A DNA stretch of 64,000 bases from Asterella californica (Eukaryota > Streptophyta > Marchantiopsida > Marchantiales > Aytoniaceae). The stretch lies in assembly GCA_036924285.1 (NCBI GenBank), contig JAYKYS010000012.1, forward strand, positions 11,098,001 to 11,162,000. Direction: 5' to 3'. Each line of letters opens with the position of its first letter. Within the stretch, counting starts at the first letter, position 1. Position numbers and translations under genes: made by a program. The notes beneath the pieces were generated by a model that saw nothing but the letters and a program-made list of their open reading frames with translations, was not told the DNA's origin and ran no database searches. This document shows, piece by piece, positions 12,791-30,680 of this stretch.

Positions 12791-15530
12791 ATGCTTCTTT
12801 AGGCTTTTGTTGCTATTTAAATTGCCTTTAAGTCTATAGACCTCATCCCAATCCGTCACTCAGTCCCATGAGGAGAGAGAGAGAGAGGCTATATGATGAT
12901 GTTTATCTTGTTTTTAAGGACGAGGAGGTCGTGGCTTAGCCGAGGAGGAGGCTTAATACGTTTGTGACACTTTTTTATGTGTAAATATATATGTTTATTG
13001 CAAACAAATATGTGTCATTACGTGTACGAATATATATCATCATGTGCATATATGGATGTGAGTGCATACTTGTATGACAGCTGTCTATTTTATATTCGTC
13101 TTAACACTATTATTCATGCATGAATCTTGTTATAATCATATATGAAACAACATAATGTAACAAATGGTTAGTTCAAGCTTGTAGGAAATAAGTAAGAACT
13201 CTATCCTAAATTTTGGTTGAAGAATTACACTATTGTGAGAAAACTATAAAAAATATGTCAAAAAACTATCACAAAACAAGGTTTTACAGATTCTAGCCCA
13301 TTTAAGATGATTTTCCAACATTAAACATGTCAGAATATGTCATAAACTCATCAGAATGTTGTCAGAACATAGTCCTTTTGAGATATTAAGAGGTGTGGAA
13401 ATCCGGATCGAAATAAAAGAAAATTATGACTATTAGCACAAATTACCACAACAAACATATCTTGAAGATATATGAAAGGTGTCAAAATCATGTCGAAAAA
13501 CTTGAGTCACACCTCATCCGCCATTATTGAGAATTTGTCACAAAGATGTCACGAAGATGTCATAATAAAATAGAATTTTATTTTTCAATCGTCTAAGAAA
13601 ATATTCTAATACAATTACTGTTAGAGTTCTTGTAGAAAAGTGCCACACTACCTTTATGCTTCCATACACATTTCATATGAGCCTTTTCAGATGATAATTT
13701 ATGACATAATTAAGACAAGTTTTCCATAGCTTTCCAACATCATTCATACCTTGTTCACATGGTGCTGGATATCAAATTGTGTTGTAAGATATACAAAATG
13801 GATTTTATGAATTATTTAATAATTTCTTAGAAATGATAAATATTATGACAGAAAAAGATTTTTTCTCTCTCAAATTTTATATCAATATTATTGTTTTTAA
13901 ATCAAATAGTTTATACAAACCAAACAAAACATGTCTGATTGTTTCTAAACGGATAAGAGCCTTACACTTGGAATCGAACCGCGAATAACAAAAGAAATCC
14001 GTGAACAGAATGCAAAGAAACATCTCGCTCCAACACAAATTATCAATCTGCTGATGAAATTTAGCATAAATTAAAATTCTGTTCTGTTTCACCTCTATAT
14101 TAGATGAATAATATACATGTTTCTCAAGCTTTCGACTGGAGGGAAATAACTAGTCAAGCAAGAAAATAGTCAGGAAATGTCGGACGGAGATTGGTTGTGG
14201 TTATGACGAGACTAGGTTTTGCAACTAAGTCATACACAGAAAATCTCTTGAATAAATTAATGCCATTTTGTATTATGTTTGTTTTGTGTTATCAACAAAT
14301 ATGTTAGTGTTACATATTATAAATAATCTAAAGTGAAGAATCACAACTTGTGGTTAGTATTAATTGGTAAGAGAAGAGAGCAGAAATTTACTTGACTGTA
14401 CTCTTAATAAATTTTCTCTGACTTAATTTTATATCTCTTAACATTGCATTACTTGAACGCACCCCTAACCGGCAACAACGGGTTTAGTAGGTTAAAATGT
14501 CATGTCATCTTAATGTGAGGCATTCATGTAAACCGTGAGCTATGTATCTGCATGGAAATTTCAGTTCAAAATGTATGTACAACAAATTATCGACCCAGAT
14601 GATCTCGTACATGTCTTAGTGTAGTGTCTTAACATGGTGGTAAACATGTTGAACCTGCTGTTACTATTTAGAGTTGCAATTAAGTAATATAAGTTCAAAA
14701 GAGATGAAAATCAAGTCCAACAAACATATTAAGCGGACGGTCAAGTAAATCTCTGCAGAGGAGAGCGATGAAAATCCATACATAACCCATAAAACATAAG
14801 TACATCGACGTGATTCAAAAAGTACACATCCAGGACACTGCTATCAAATATACAATAATTTATTATCTAATCGGATACTAAGTCAAATCCATGCAGATAT
14901 CTCCTCAAGAATAGACGAGGTGATTTTTCATGCTTTCCAGAATATCATATGGAGAACAAGAAAGAGTACAAAACAACTCATTTGGAAGTTACCAGAAAGT
15001 TCTTCGAGATCTTTTCCATGAATAATACTCCGTTATATCTCACCGATAAATTACCCGAAAATGTTATTTATTTTCCCGGGTAAATGTACAGTAGAGATTT
15101 GAACGTCAGACCTACTCTATTTTCCGTTATCCTGACGTTGCAGAAAAGTTCAATCCATGATAGTGCGTAGTGTTGTCATTTTTCTCTTTTGGACTCACGA
15201 GATGGACAAAAGTTGCAATTTAGATACAAACGAAAAGCAGATGAAAGGATATGACTCTATCCTACCTACCTCTCGATCGGTGTTCCTCATACTCCATAGA
15301 GTAGTTTTGTTCAGTACTCCTTTTGGCTTATCTGAGGTCACCAGATGATAAAACGGCTCCAGTTTGGAGCACCTTCAGACTTCAGTTCGTTCCGAGAGCC
15401 AATCAAGCTTTTCCATCGTTATCATCGGAGCAAGTCGTGACTCATGAGGTGTCATCAGAGAATAAATAATATATCATTAGCAGCAAGTTTGTAATTCTCA
15501 CTTGGAACTAATAATAATGGTGGAAAATCC
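12791..15530. other. AT-rich intergenic DNA
   Basis: No gene is supported. 12870-12890 holds a short GA run. 13200-13560 is AT-rich with recurring ATGTCA/TGTCA words. Around 15050-15082 a weak hairpin pairs TTACCCG with CGGGTAA. Open frames here (for example 13877-14092 on the minus strand) show no domain. Confidence 0.45.
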
Positions 15531-15899
15531 TGCATACACATACATTTATTAGCACCAAATTTCGAGCACCTGCATATTCAATAAATATGCAGGAGGTTAA
15601 TTTAGTACCTAACCCTTCCGGCAGGAAAGGTTAGATATTAAATTAGCACCAGAGTATTTTAATGAATTAGCACTGGTGGACTCCCGGACTTGTACCTTCT
15701 GAATCGCGGCACTCAGGGCAAGACTTATGGGTTATCTTCTAGTTTCCCCGTGTTTCCAGGCATGGGTAACAGATATTTTTTATAAAATATTTTAATCTTT
15801 TACACCAACTTAGTATATGTTTTTCATATAACATATATATATATTCTCCATAACATGAAGCGAGCAAAAGTTCCCCCGGAGTTCATCCAGCATGCATAT
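15531..15899 (+). mobile_element. twin-hairpin element, copy A
   Basis: About 369 bp, bounded by TGCATAC (15531-15537) and TGCATAT (15893-15899). Hairpin 1 pairs CCTGCATATT with AATATGCAGG (about 15579-15604). Hairpin 2 (about 15605-15646) pairs TAATTTAGTACCTAACCC with the complementary GGTTAGATATTAAATTA side. A shared block follows (CTTGTACCTTCTGAA, ACTTATGGGTT, CCGTGTTTCCAG), then AT-rich DNA, then a conserved right end (AGCAAAAGTTCCCCCGGAGT). No coding, no tRNA-like boxes, no poly-A. The family is not one I recognise. Confidence 0.6.
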
Positions 15900-16507
15900 T
15901 AGCTTGTTTAGATGAGTTTGGGCTAGAAGGAGGAAATAAACTGTGACCCATCAACGAGCTCTTGTAAGCCATGCTCCGAGTTTGCAAGCTGTACGAAGTG
16001 ATACGAAAGCTGAAGTTGTTGTTGTCATTTCTTCCAGTTTTGTGAAAGATAGACTAAAAGAGTGGTAGGTCGGTGGTTCTTACAACGGGAACTAGTCTGG
16101 TTGTGATAGATTGAGCTGTTGGGCAAGATGACGCGAATGGATATAGCATGCAACTTCTTTGACGGTTGAGTGGAAGATCCAAGACTACTCAGATAGAGAT
16201 GCTTCTATGAGGATTTTCTCTCTTGCGATTGAGATCTTTGGATGTCTTCATCCAAAATTTATTGACTTGAAGATGAACCGAAGAGTGCTACGATTTGTTG
16301 TTGGAGGATCTATACGTGCAAACGATGAGGCTCACTTGCGCAAAGTCAGAGACAAGTTGCGGATATTCTCTGATAATATCAAGAACAAGAAATGAAAACG
16401 GTATGCAATCTAGTCTCTCTAAAGCGGTAGAAACGTTAGTGGGAGCACGACCGTTGTGACGAGCTTCATAGTTATTATAATAGTACACTAGTTTGTTTCA
16501 GCAGCTA
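15900..16507. other. unassigned region with a short open frame
   Basis: 16159-16395 (+) is open for 78 codons (WKIQDYSDRDASMRIFSLAI onward), beginning with TTG. It is Lys/Arg-rich and ends NIKNKK. I recognise no domain, and similar-looking reading continues out of frame upstream. It may be a decayed retroelement or host exon fragment; no function is proposed. Confidence 0.3.
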
Positions 16508-16827
16508 GTAAATGCAGTAGTATATTATACAAGTGCATGAAACTATGATAATTTTATTCTTCTCATCATCACTTACGTGACATTTTTTTCTCATGACGAT
16601 GAGACCTAAACACATCAGCAAAAAGAGATCGTAGACGCAACCGTCTGATGTCATTTCAGCGGTCAATAACTGCAGTACTATACTATACAAGTGAATGAAA
16701 CTGTGGTAATGTTATTATCTTCTCATCGTCACTTATGTGACATATCTTGCTCATGACGATGAAAAATAAACACATGAGAAAAAGGATATCATAGATGCGA
16801 CCATGTCGGACCATGGAAATCTTTGCA
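16508..16827 (+). repeat. 160-bp tandem duplication
   Basis: Two diverged units repeat with a period of 160 bp. TATATTATACAAGTGCATGA at 16521 corresponds to TATACTATACAAGTGAATGA at 16681. Both units continue with TTCTCATC-TCACTTA-GTGACAT and CTCATGACGATGA blocks. The unit borders are set by where similarity begins and fades. Confidence 0.7.
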
Positions 16828-18700
16828 CAATCCGGGTAATTTTTGTCATACGCTCAGAAGAAAAGAATGTAATGAATCAGGCATGTATTTTATTACTATC
16901 ACTAAAACTAGCACTTTGACGGACGATAGGAAAGAATTCCTGACGTTAGCTTCGATACTATAGAATGCACTAAAGCTTTGCATGATTAGAAAGAGAATTA
17001 ACATTATAGGCGGACACTGCATTCCTTTTGAGAAATCCTAGTCACAGTGGAATTTTGGTTGTGATGAACGTTGTGACATGTGTTCTTTTGTGTTTCAAGC
17101 GCTCGTTTCACGCATAGAATTCGAAATCCATGAACTGACAGTGAGTTTGAATGACGTAGATCAGGATGCGTTTGTTGCTTGAGGCAGTATGAGTCATAAG
17201 TTATATCATAACCATATAACGTGACATATCATACGCTGACACGTTCTGGACTGGTTAACTCCCGAACCCACATCATCCTAGAATCAACGTTATTGGATTT
17301 TGGAGTAACAGTTGGCAAATTTACTAATGCAACTGACATTCAAAGTATGATACAGTCTAGTCTAATGAACTCATTTACGTAAACCCTATTTATCATTTCT
17401 GAAAGTAATTCCATGAAGGTCGCTTCGAAATATAAAAGGATGTTTTCCGGTAATAGGGGGTGTCAAGGTCTAATTTTTTTCAAATATTCCTAACTCGCGG
17501 GAAAGAGTTACAATTTCGTGTTTGCATACTTGTTAGAAAAATGCTACGGGCGTATCTTATTTGCTTCTCGTTGGTTTTGCCCGTGAGTTCTTGCAATAGG
17601 GAAATCTAGTATTCAAAGTAATGATTTCAAATATCATAGAAATAAACATATCACGGAAGGATCTTACTATCAACTCATAATTACGATCCTCAGCGATCCA
17701 TGATTCTGAACAAAACTACGAATTTTTTTTCCCGGATGTTTAAAAATATTTTTACTTAACTTTAACACCGCCAAGAGTGGAGTGAGCATGGAATCTTATG
17801 ATACAATATAAAGTTTCACAAGATCTTCTCATTATTTATTTTCTAAAACTTCGCTAGGCAGGTTTGATAATAAAGAGAGAATCCTGTTCTACACATAATA
17901 CGAATTTTTGTTTTTCATTGTCTGTGAGGACCCTAGATCTCTCTGTTCTTTATGCTTGATCCTCCACATTACACGTGTCTAGTACATCGTACGGAGTATA
18001 CTTGTTGTCCTATGCGTCTAGGTAAAAGAATGACCAGGTAAAATTCCTGGACGTGTTAGGTGTGCTTTGAACCACCGAGTTAGAGTCACTTGCTGGTGCT
18101 CTCACATGTAGGCATTGACCTCCTTGTCTACGAGGAGAAAAAAGGAAAGCTTTCCCAAATTATACCAAATTCCCAATACTGCGACAAAAGTACGACACTA
18201 CGACAGGAACGCATAGCGGCGGCATAGCCAACTCGCAGCGGGCTCGCGTGTAATACAATCACACAACGTTGACATAAAAGTCGAGTTGTGACATGAGACC
18301 AGAGACGAGACGCGACGCGACTTGGAGAAATGATGGAGAGGAATGACGAGCGTAGTTCTTGTGGAGTTGGTTAGTATCGCTAAATAGATTATTTAGTAAT
18401 AAGGGAAATAGGGTTAGGAGGGATGTACACAGAGAGACAGAGTGATGTGGTAGTGACTATAACGAGAGACATTTACAAAGCAATGATCCGTCCCCACGAA
18501 AGATGTGACTATAATGCGATTGCAACTATATCGGGTGTGCTTATAACGAAGTTTGACTGTAGAAACTGGTGACGGTCGCATTGCAGCGGATATGATGCAC
18601 CGGTTGCAGCCAGTACGCGAGGGGCGGCCGATGAGAGCAGGGCAGTACAGTACATCACAAGACTCAAGAGAAGCTGAGAGTCGGGTATCTTTCGTCCATC
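16828..18700. other. intergenic DNA
   Basis: No gene recognised. Composition shifts from AT-rich to more GC-rich after about 18200, on approach to the BSK gene. I see nothing repetitive or RNA-like that I can support. Confidence 0.4.
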
Positions 18701-20180
18701 AACAGCGAACAGCTAGATGACGGTTGGGATTGCCAGGAGGGAGGGATCGTCTCCGGCTTCCGATGCGGATATGGTGCGGTCTGAAGCAACGGAAGCAACG
18801 GAAACGGACATAAATCCGAGATGTGTTTGGCAAAAAGGACAAGGCGTGACCGAAGTCAACCGGGGTGAACAGTGGATTGCAAATTTGGAGCGGCATGTAT
18901 CATGTGATGTGAATGAAGAGGAAGGACGAGACCAGTGGAGGGTGAGGGCAAGGGAGGGAGGGAGTTGACAAGCGAGAGAAGGCAGGTCGGGTCCAGTCAT
19001 ACCCCAGATTATGCTGTACATGTACAGTAGAGTCGGAAACGCAGAGCAGCACTACACCGCAACGCACGATCGCAAACAGGAAAATGCCGGACGTGAAGGA
19101 TCATGACGAGCTGGTTCATATCTGATAAGATCCAGAACAGCAGCGCCGCATAAGATACCCGGGCCGCGAGACGTCGGGGACGTGGTAGTACCCCGCGGCG
19201 TAGGCATCTGGTCATGACCGATGACAGGAGTGTAGTGCAACTTATCCGGCGGGTCTGGGCTTAATTAATCCGAGCGGGTAACAGATATGACGCCCGTAGA
19301 AAGACCATAGGAAATGTGGCGATAGTCGACACAATATGCTTCCACTGCCATTTGTAGAAACACACAAATGGCAGTGGAAGCAGCCGGGTACGGGACCGGT
19401 GGTGGGGACATTGGACGGGTTCGATGGACGGATGGATGGTAGATGCGTCAGAAGGTGACTGAATTAAAACTATGACTGAATTAAAACTATGTCAATAAAA
19501 CACACAACAAAACGAGAAGAAAGAGGGAGAAGGTGGGCGGGGAAAAAGGAAGGGCGACGACGTCTTCTTCTTCTGCTCTGCTGTGTGGAAGGAATGTGGT
19601 TTAGATATAGCGAGTCCAGTTCGTGTTGGGATGGGATGATATGAGATACGGTTTGAGACAAATGAAGAAAGGAAGGAAAAGAAGGAAGATGGTTGTGTGT
19701 CAGTAGCAGAGTAGATGAGATCGATCGTTCGTCAATCCAAGCACGAGACAGGATTTTCGTTCGTTCATTCATACCTTTTGCTGGCGTAAAGAGGGAGGTG
19801 AGTGACTACGTAGAGACGATAGGGGGGAAGAAAGATTGGATCACGCTGTCTGGAGAGGGCTGCTAGCTACAGTGGATAGCCATTTTTCCCTTCATAACCT
19901 TGATAATCAGCTACTCCAATCCGTGGAGGAGCTCCGCTAGCGGCGGGTTCGCGGACTGAGGCAAAGGTTTCTATTCCTTCCAGTCCGTCCGCACCCTTGG
20001 CTCGCGCAGGGAGGGAGGAGGAGCTGCAGGAGGAGCAGCAGCAGCAGCGTCGTCGTCGCTGTGAGCCCGCCTCCGTGCTCGCTGGCTCCCCCCTCCTCTG
20101 CTCTCCTCATTGCTTCCGTAGGAAGGGAAGTCGCCATTCGTAGACTAGCCTAGCACTGGGCAGCAGGACTGTCTGCTGCT
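18701..20180. other. upstream region of BSK
   Basis: GC-richer DNA 0.8-2.2 kb upstream of the BSK start codon, probably containing its promoter. Open frames here are low-complexity (Arg/Ser/Glu-rich) and not supported as genes. A perfect hairpin at 19337-19382 is listed separately. No convincing TATA box was located, and the transcription start cannot be read from sequence alone. Confidence 0.4.
19337..19382. repeat. perfect 19-bp inverted repeat, 8-nt loop
   Basis: Arm 1 at 19337-19355 (TGCTTCCACTGCCATTTGT) is the exact reverse complement of arm 2 at 19364-19382, with AGAAACAC between. It is too short for a plant miRNA precursor and not in a coding frame. It could be a minimal foldback insertion or a regulatory hairpin about 1.6 kb upstream of BSK. 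Confidence 0.85.
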
Positions 20181-20789
20181 GTGCTGTGCTTCTGCTCTCT
20201 CTGGTCCGCTCTGCTCTGCTCTTCTCTTCCTCTTTCTCTCTTCGCTCTCTTTTGCGCACTCGCTAATCTCTCGCCTTCTTTTCCTTCCCCTTCCATTCTT
20301 TCCTTTACCTTCCCCGTCGTTACCCACCCTCCTTCCCTCCCTCCGTGCTCGACTCTCATTCCGTGACGTGCTGGGTCCGAGCGAGCTAGTGATTAAGGAA
20401 GTGAGTATCTCGAACAGAGACAGGCAGCGAGTGTCGACGGGACGGGGCAGGCAGGTTCGCAGAGCTCTTGTGTGTGCACGCAGGCGGTTTTAAGTTCACT
20501 GCGAGCGTGCGGAAGTAGGAGTCAGGGCCTGAGGGGCTGCGTTGGATTGGTAAAACGAGTGCGGAAGTAGCAGTGAGTTAGAGAATAGAGTGGACGAAGT
20601 GTGGTGGTGGCGGAACGAGTGGCAGAAAGTGTGGTGCTGGTGGTGCAGAGAGACAGTGGTGGACGTGACGAGAGGGAAAGAGTGAGAGCTTTTGAGAGTG
20701 TAGGGACGGAAGAAGGAAGTGAGAGGACCAGTGAGTAGAGAAGAGAACTAGAGTTCATAGAACTAGACTTCGGGTTGTAGAAGTAAGAT

Positions 20790-20837
20790 ATGGCGCATCA
20801 ACGCAGCAGCGTTAGCAGCAGGTGTGCGGCAGGATGA
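20790..20837 (+). CDS. upstream ORF 1 of BSK (15 codons)
   Basis: ATG at 20790 reads MAHQRSSVSSRCAAG and stops at TGA 20835-20837. The stop overlaps the start of upstream ORF 2 as ATGA. If the leader is unspliced here, ribosomes meet this start before the BSK start. The peptide itself has no recognised feature, so any role is expected through translation control. Confidence 0.45.
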   Translation: MAHQRSSVSSRCAAG

Positions 20838-20938
20838 GCGAGCGTTCTCGGTGTTCTGTTTTGCGAGGAAAGGGTCGACTACTTGCCCGCGCCAGTTCCA
20901 CAGTGAAGGCGTGCCGGCTGGGCGGGCTGGCCCTGTAG
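20834..20938 (+). CDS. upstream ORF 2 of BSK (34 codons)
   Basis: ATG at 20834 opens a 34-codon frame that ends at TAG 20936-20938, only four bases before the BSK ATG at 20943. The peptide is Arg/Leu/Ala-rich (starts MSERSRCSVLRGK). The tight stop-to-start spacing would require reinitiation or leaky scanning for BSK to be made. Whether the peptide is made is unknown. Confidence 0.45.
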   Translation: MSERSRCSVLRGKGRLLARASSTVKACRLGGLAL

Positions 20939-20942
20939 CGGG

Positions 20943-26997
<6,055 letters not shown>

Positions 26998-28336
26998 GAT
27001 TTTCCGTCTGTTTTGTAATTGGAGTAGATGGATGTTTGATCAATTTTCCTAGGCAAAGTATTGTATCGTTACATTATATGTTGTGGCAGATCCTCAAATC
27101 TTTTTCAGAATGCTTGTAGGTTATCAGCTAGATAGTTGATAGTACTCGCAGCTTCCAAACTCATCCATGTCCCCAGGCAGACTGTTACAATACTGCATGT
27201 GGATGCGACTGGTGGGTTGGGCCCTGTCGGGATGAAGATGGTGTAGATGTGCATAATTAATGTCATGGGTTGTATGCTGTCTCCATCTTGAGAGTACGCA
27301 AGCATTCGTGCAGGAGGGAAGAAATTATTAACTTGCGGCAGAAGTTGTATTCTTCGTGAAGGTACTGGAGCTGCTATGACACCCTAGTAAAGAGGGTGTC
27401 AGGACTGTAGTAGCTATTTTTTCAGGCACTGCAGAGCAACAGCGGCTTTTCTGAGTCCCTATGGGATGCCCTCAACTGTAGTGGCAACAAGTCTGTCTTT
27501 AAGATTCCTCGTGTTGTACACAGGTTTTGGTTGGGTGTCAGCCAGGGCCAATCGTGTTGCTATCGATGTACCAAGAAGTTAGCATTTGCAGTTACGTCAT
27601 ATGCATGGACGGTTGCCGCCTCATTTGTTTGGATTCGGCTTGTAACTATTATTAAGTTGTCCATTTAACCTTGAACTAGTTTAGCAGACATTCGTGGCAT
27701 TCCTTTGCATGGGCTACTTGGTGTTGTGATTCACAGCCTTCACAGTTTTGCTATTCTGTATTGTGTTACGGATTAACTCCTTTCTTGCTGTATCTTGAAT
27801 GAAATACTTTACTGTCATAATTCTGGGGGTTGAAAGCGATGTGGGAATAAATGGGAGAGACTTTTCTCGTCTTGATCCCGAGCCAGAGTATATGTTCAGT
27901 CTTCGTCAGTGTCTTCTGTACATTCGATATCGTTGTTACGTACACGCAGTGATGCAAGTGTTGTGCCGATTACCCACTCTGATAAGAGTTTATCTTTGAG
28001 CGGAGTCTACGTTGAATGGACTAGTCGATTTGGATGTCCGAGTAGGCAGGTTTACCGTGGAGATGATTTGAACCACTTACTCTTCTGGATCATGTACGGG
28101 TGATTCGTGGACAAGTAAATGTTGGCACAGTTTCGTTGCAGGTTGAGTGAACTTCACAGCAATCGAAAGCCCGTAAATTCTGTCGTACGTAGCCAGTGCT
28201 ACGAGGGCCATCTCGTTTGGTATTCCGCAGAGAGTAGGAAAATATATACTAGCGCATGCTACCAGCATGTATCAGCGGCAATTCTTGCATCTGTTCAAGG
28301 GTGTTATTCTAGGGTGAGTAAGACCTGAGCTTTTGC
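26998..28336. other. 3' untranslated and downstream region of BSK
   Basis: Follows the BSK stop codon TAG at 26995-26997. A short hairpin (TGACACCCT/AGGGTGTCA, 27377-27401) lies 380 bp past the stop. Open frames on either strand are short, lack domains and are judged not to be genes. The poly-A site cannot be fixed by eye. Confidence 0.45.
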
Positions 28337-28585
28337 GGTCACGAGAGACAACTTTAACAGTGAATCAACGTCGAAGTTCGGCACCACCGAGAGAGTACCT
28401 AACTTCTCCGAAGTTTTAGGGTTTAGGGTAAACTATATTGAAAACTTACATCTTTTCTCCTGAATCATGCAATTTTCGTCACGCGGGGAGATTTCAGTGG
28501 CCTGAATATGGAGAAGTTTTACGTACTCTGTGGGTGGTGCCGAACTTTGACGTTGATTCACTGTTAAAGTTCTCTCTAGTGACGG
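28337..28585. mobile_element. foldback (MITE-like) element, ~75-bp inverted arms
   Basis: Left arm 28337-28410 and right arm about 28510-28585 are near-perfect reverse complements. Both carry ACTTTAACAGTGAATCAACG and AAGTTCGGCACCACC, with only scattered mismatches. The arms enclose about 100 bp. No coding, and no clear target duplication. It is the structure of a non-autonomous foldback or Mutator-like MITE; the family is unknown. Confidence 0.75.
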
Positions 28586-28662
28586 TATACTTTACCTAAA
28601 CCCTAAAACTTATAGGTAAGTTTTGGTAAACTATACCCTATACTTTACCCTAAACCCTAAAA
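28414..28662. repeat. interstitial plant-type telomere-like motifs
   Basis: TTTTAGGGTTTAGGG lies at 28414-28428 inside the foldback loop. CCTAAACCCTAAAA lies at 28595-28608 and ACCCTAAACCCTAAAA at 28647-28662, just outside the right arm and in the opposite orientation. Each is only about two TTTAGGG units, so these are telo-box-like motifs rather than a telomere array. Confidence 0.7.
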
Positions 28663-29232
28663 TACCTCAAGAAACTGTCTTATCAGCACTGATATAATTT
28701 AAGTCTTCACCTGTCTTTCCGACTGCATTTCTCTGGGGCTTAATGGTCCCTCTGAAAGCAATGGTTGAAACTGAAGTACTTTGTTTTTGTGAAGGGAGTG
28801 TGAAGTGAGAGGTTCTTCTTCAAGCAAGTTTTTGTTCTATGTGACTTCCTTAAAGCTCTTGGGTTCATACACCAGTGGTTGGGAAAAAGCAATGTGAAGC
28901 AATATCCTGAAGTTTATGTACGTTAATTTATGATCAAACTTTTCTTCTCGGAAGGTGTTAGGAGATAAATTATCATCAAAATTATGTATTATTATCATCT
29001 GTTTATCACTTTCTTTATAGTAAGACGTATGCACATTTCACATATTTTATTGATGGTTTTTGTTTCCACACAGGTCAGGTGTTTAACCCTAAGAGTAACA
29101 ATATAATTATAGAGTGTCAACTTTAGGTAATTCTGTTTAGCATTATAAATTTAGCAAGAGTTATTAAATTTCAGGTGCTTTGTTGCTTCTTCTCTCTGGC
29201 TAACATGCTTCCTGTGAAGTCAATCTGGCCAA
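28663..29232. other. intergenic DNA
   Basis: No gene or structured repeat recognised between the telomere-like motifs and the next twin-hairpin element. Confidence 0.4.
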
Positions 29233-29572
29233 ATAAGCATCCACAATGAACTTCCGTACTTTTGCTTTCTTTAAGATATCTGAAATAACGTAAGTGTTAT
29301 ATAAATAATCTAGATTAAGTTTTATAAAAATATCAAATTGCGTTAAATGTTAGATGTTCCTGGAAATGCGAAAAAGTGATCAGAAAACCCATAAGTGGAG
29401 TACAGAAGTTGCGGGAGCCTAGTTCACAGTAACGGTACATTAATTAAATATTTTCATTTATTACCCTAACCCTTCCCGTGGGAAGGGTTAAGGTAATAAA
29501 TGAATGATGCTTGCTCACCTCTTCCATCTTCATTATTATTCACCTCTTCCATGGAAGAGGTGAATATAAGCA
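29233..29572 (-). mobile_element. twin-hairpin element, copy D
   Basis: 340 bp on the minus strand, bounded by ATAAGCA (29233-29239) and ATAAGCA (29566-29572), the complement of TGCTTAT. Hairpin 2 at about 29452-29503 pairs two ~25-base arms (TTCATTTATTACC-CTAACCCTTCCC side) with one mismatch. Hairpin 1 is a perfect 28-base palindrome at 29538-29565 centred on TTCCATGGAA. The block AACCCATAAGTGGAGTACAG matches the family core. No coding capacity. Confidence 0.7.
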
Positions 29573-30394
29573 ACCATGGCCAAATATGTTTCGTGTGAAG
29601 TCTGGAAGTCTAAAAGAGTTTTTGGACAGAGATTTTCTTAAAACCAATGATGGGTTCTTTTTCTCTTGTGTGCCCTACTTACCTAACGACAGTACACAAA
29701 CCAGTAAAGTAAGAGAACTTTCCTCCTTTTACCATTTGTTTGTTTCTTTCCTTCAGTCGAAACGTCACTGTGGACGCATATTCACCAATATCTGTCTCGA
29801 GTGTACTTTCTTGCATTTCATTTGGGATCCATGTCGAGAGGTGCGAACTCCATGATTTTCCTTACTCTTAAACCTCTACTCGGGTTCTGATGAGAATATT
29901 CTTTTTAGATTCCTTGTCAGAATTCAAAATCTGCTTGGAATCTGGTATACAGAAAAGTTTAAAATTTAACAAACTGGGTTTTGATAATGCTAAGATGAAA
30001 ATCAAATTCTTTTTTTACAGAAATATAACAATTTTCAGTCACTTTTTAATGTTATTTAACACATAAAAATGGAGTTCAGACTCAGATATTATTAAAATAG
30101 AATTCAGACTCAAACATTATGAAAAGGTGCAGTTTATCTTGGATAACACAGAGGTCCAAATGAAAAATCAAAAAATAAAAAATCTGTATAACCCAGACCC
30201 AAAGTATCAGTAGCTGGGGTTTAACCTCTGGATGGTTATGTTTCGAGTATGAAACTCTTGGTAGGAAAAGACAACTGATACTCTACTACCTGGGGATTGT
30301 TATTATTTATTTTAGTATATTTTATTAATTTATAAAGAAAATATTAAATAATAAATTAATAAACACCATAAGTTAATGCTTGCACCATATCAGG
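29573..30394. other. intergenic DNA
   Basis: An open frame runs through 29511-29855, but most of its start lies in copy D and it has no domain. The remainder is AT-rich. Nothing else supported. Confidence 0.4.
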
Positions 30395-30680
30395 ATCCCG
30401 GTAGTATGCTTCTGAAGCGCGTATTGCTTCTGACGCACTTCACTTATGGGTCCAGGACTAGATAAAATCACTGTTCAAGTAACATCTAATGTTTATAAAA
30501 ATAATTTAAATTTAAGTTTTAATTTACTATACAATTTATATGTAAAATTATATTTAATAAATTGCTTCTGAAGCGCATATTGGCGCACTCGACTTATGGG
30601 TCCAGATCTACATAAAATCACTGTTCGAGTAACACCTAATGTTTATAGAATAATTTAAATTTTCTGTAATATATATATAA
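30395..30680 (+). repeat. two tandem partial copies of the twin-hairpin core
   Basis: GCTTCTGAAGCGC-TAT and ACTTATGGGTCCAG are found near 30409-30455 and again near 30563-30603. Each is followed by AAAATCACTGTTC-AGTAACA-CTAATGTTTATA. The CTTCTGAA and CTTATGGGT words match copies A and B, but no hairpins precede them. They are judged truncated relatives repeated with a period of about 150 bp. Confidence 0.5.

Larger units (their letters stand above)
20181..20942 (+). promoter_or_regulatory. probable 5' leader of BSK
   Basis: A pyrimidine-rich block (20181-20350, CT-rich) and purine-rich stretches (20560-20760) precede the start codon, as is common in long plant 5' leaders. The mRNA start is not determined. 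Two upstream ORFs lie at its 3' end. The low-complexity peptides encoded across this block are not considered real. Confidence 0.45.

Noticed and set aside
13936..13985. tRNA-like GGAATCGAACC on the + strand (TΨC-like on the minus strand)
   Set aside because: The flanking bases do not form a T-arm stem and no acceptor or anticodon arms could be drawn.
15531..15899. Twin-hairpin elements as SINEs or CRISPR-like arrays
   Set aside because: No pol III A/B boxes, no poly-A or simple tail, and no regular repeat-spacer pattern.
20145..20366. Open frames in the CT-rich BSK leader
   Set aside because: Low-complexity Lys/Arg/Glu or Leu/Ser/Pro peptides produced by the pyrimidine tract.
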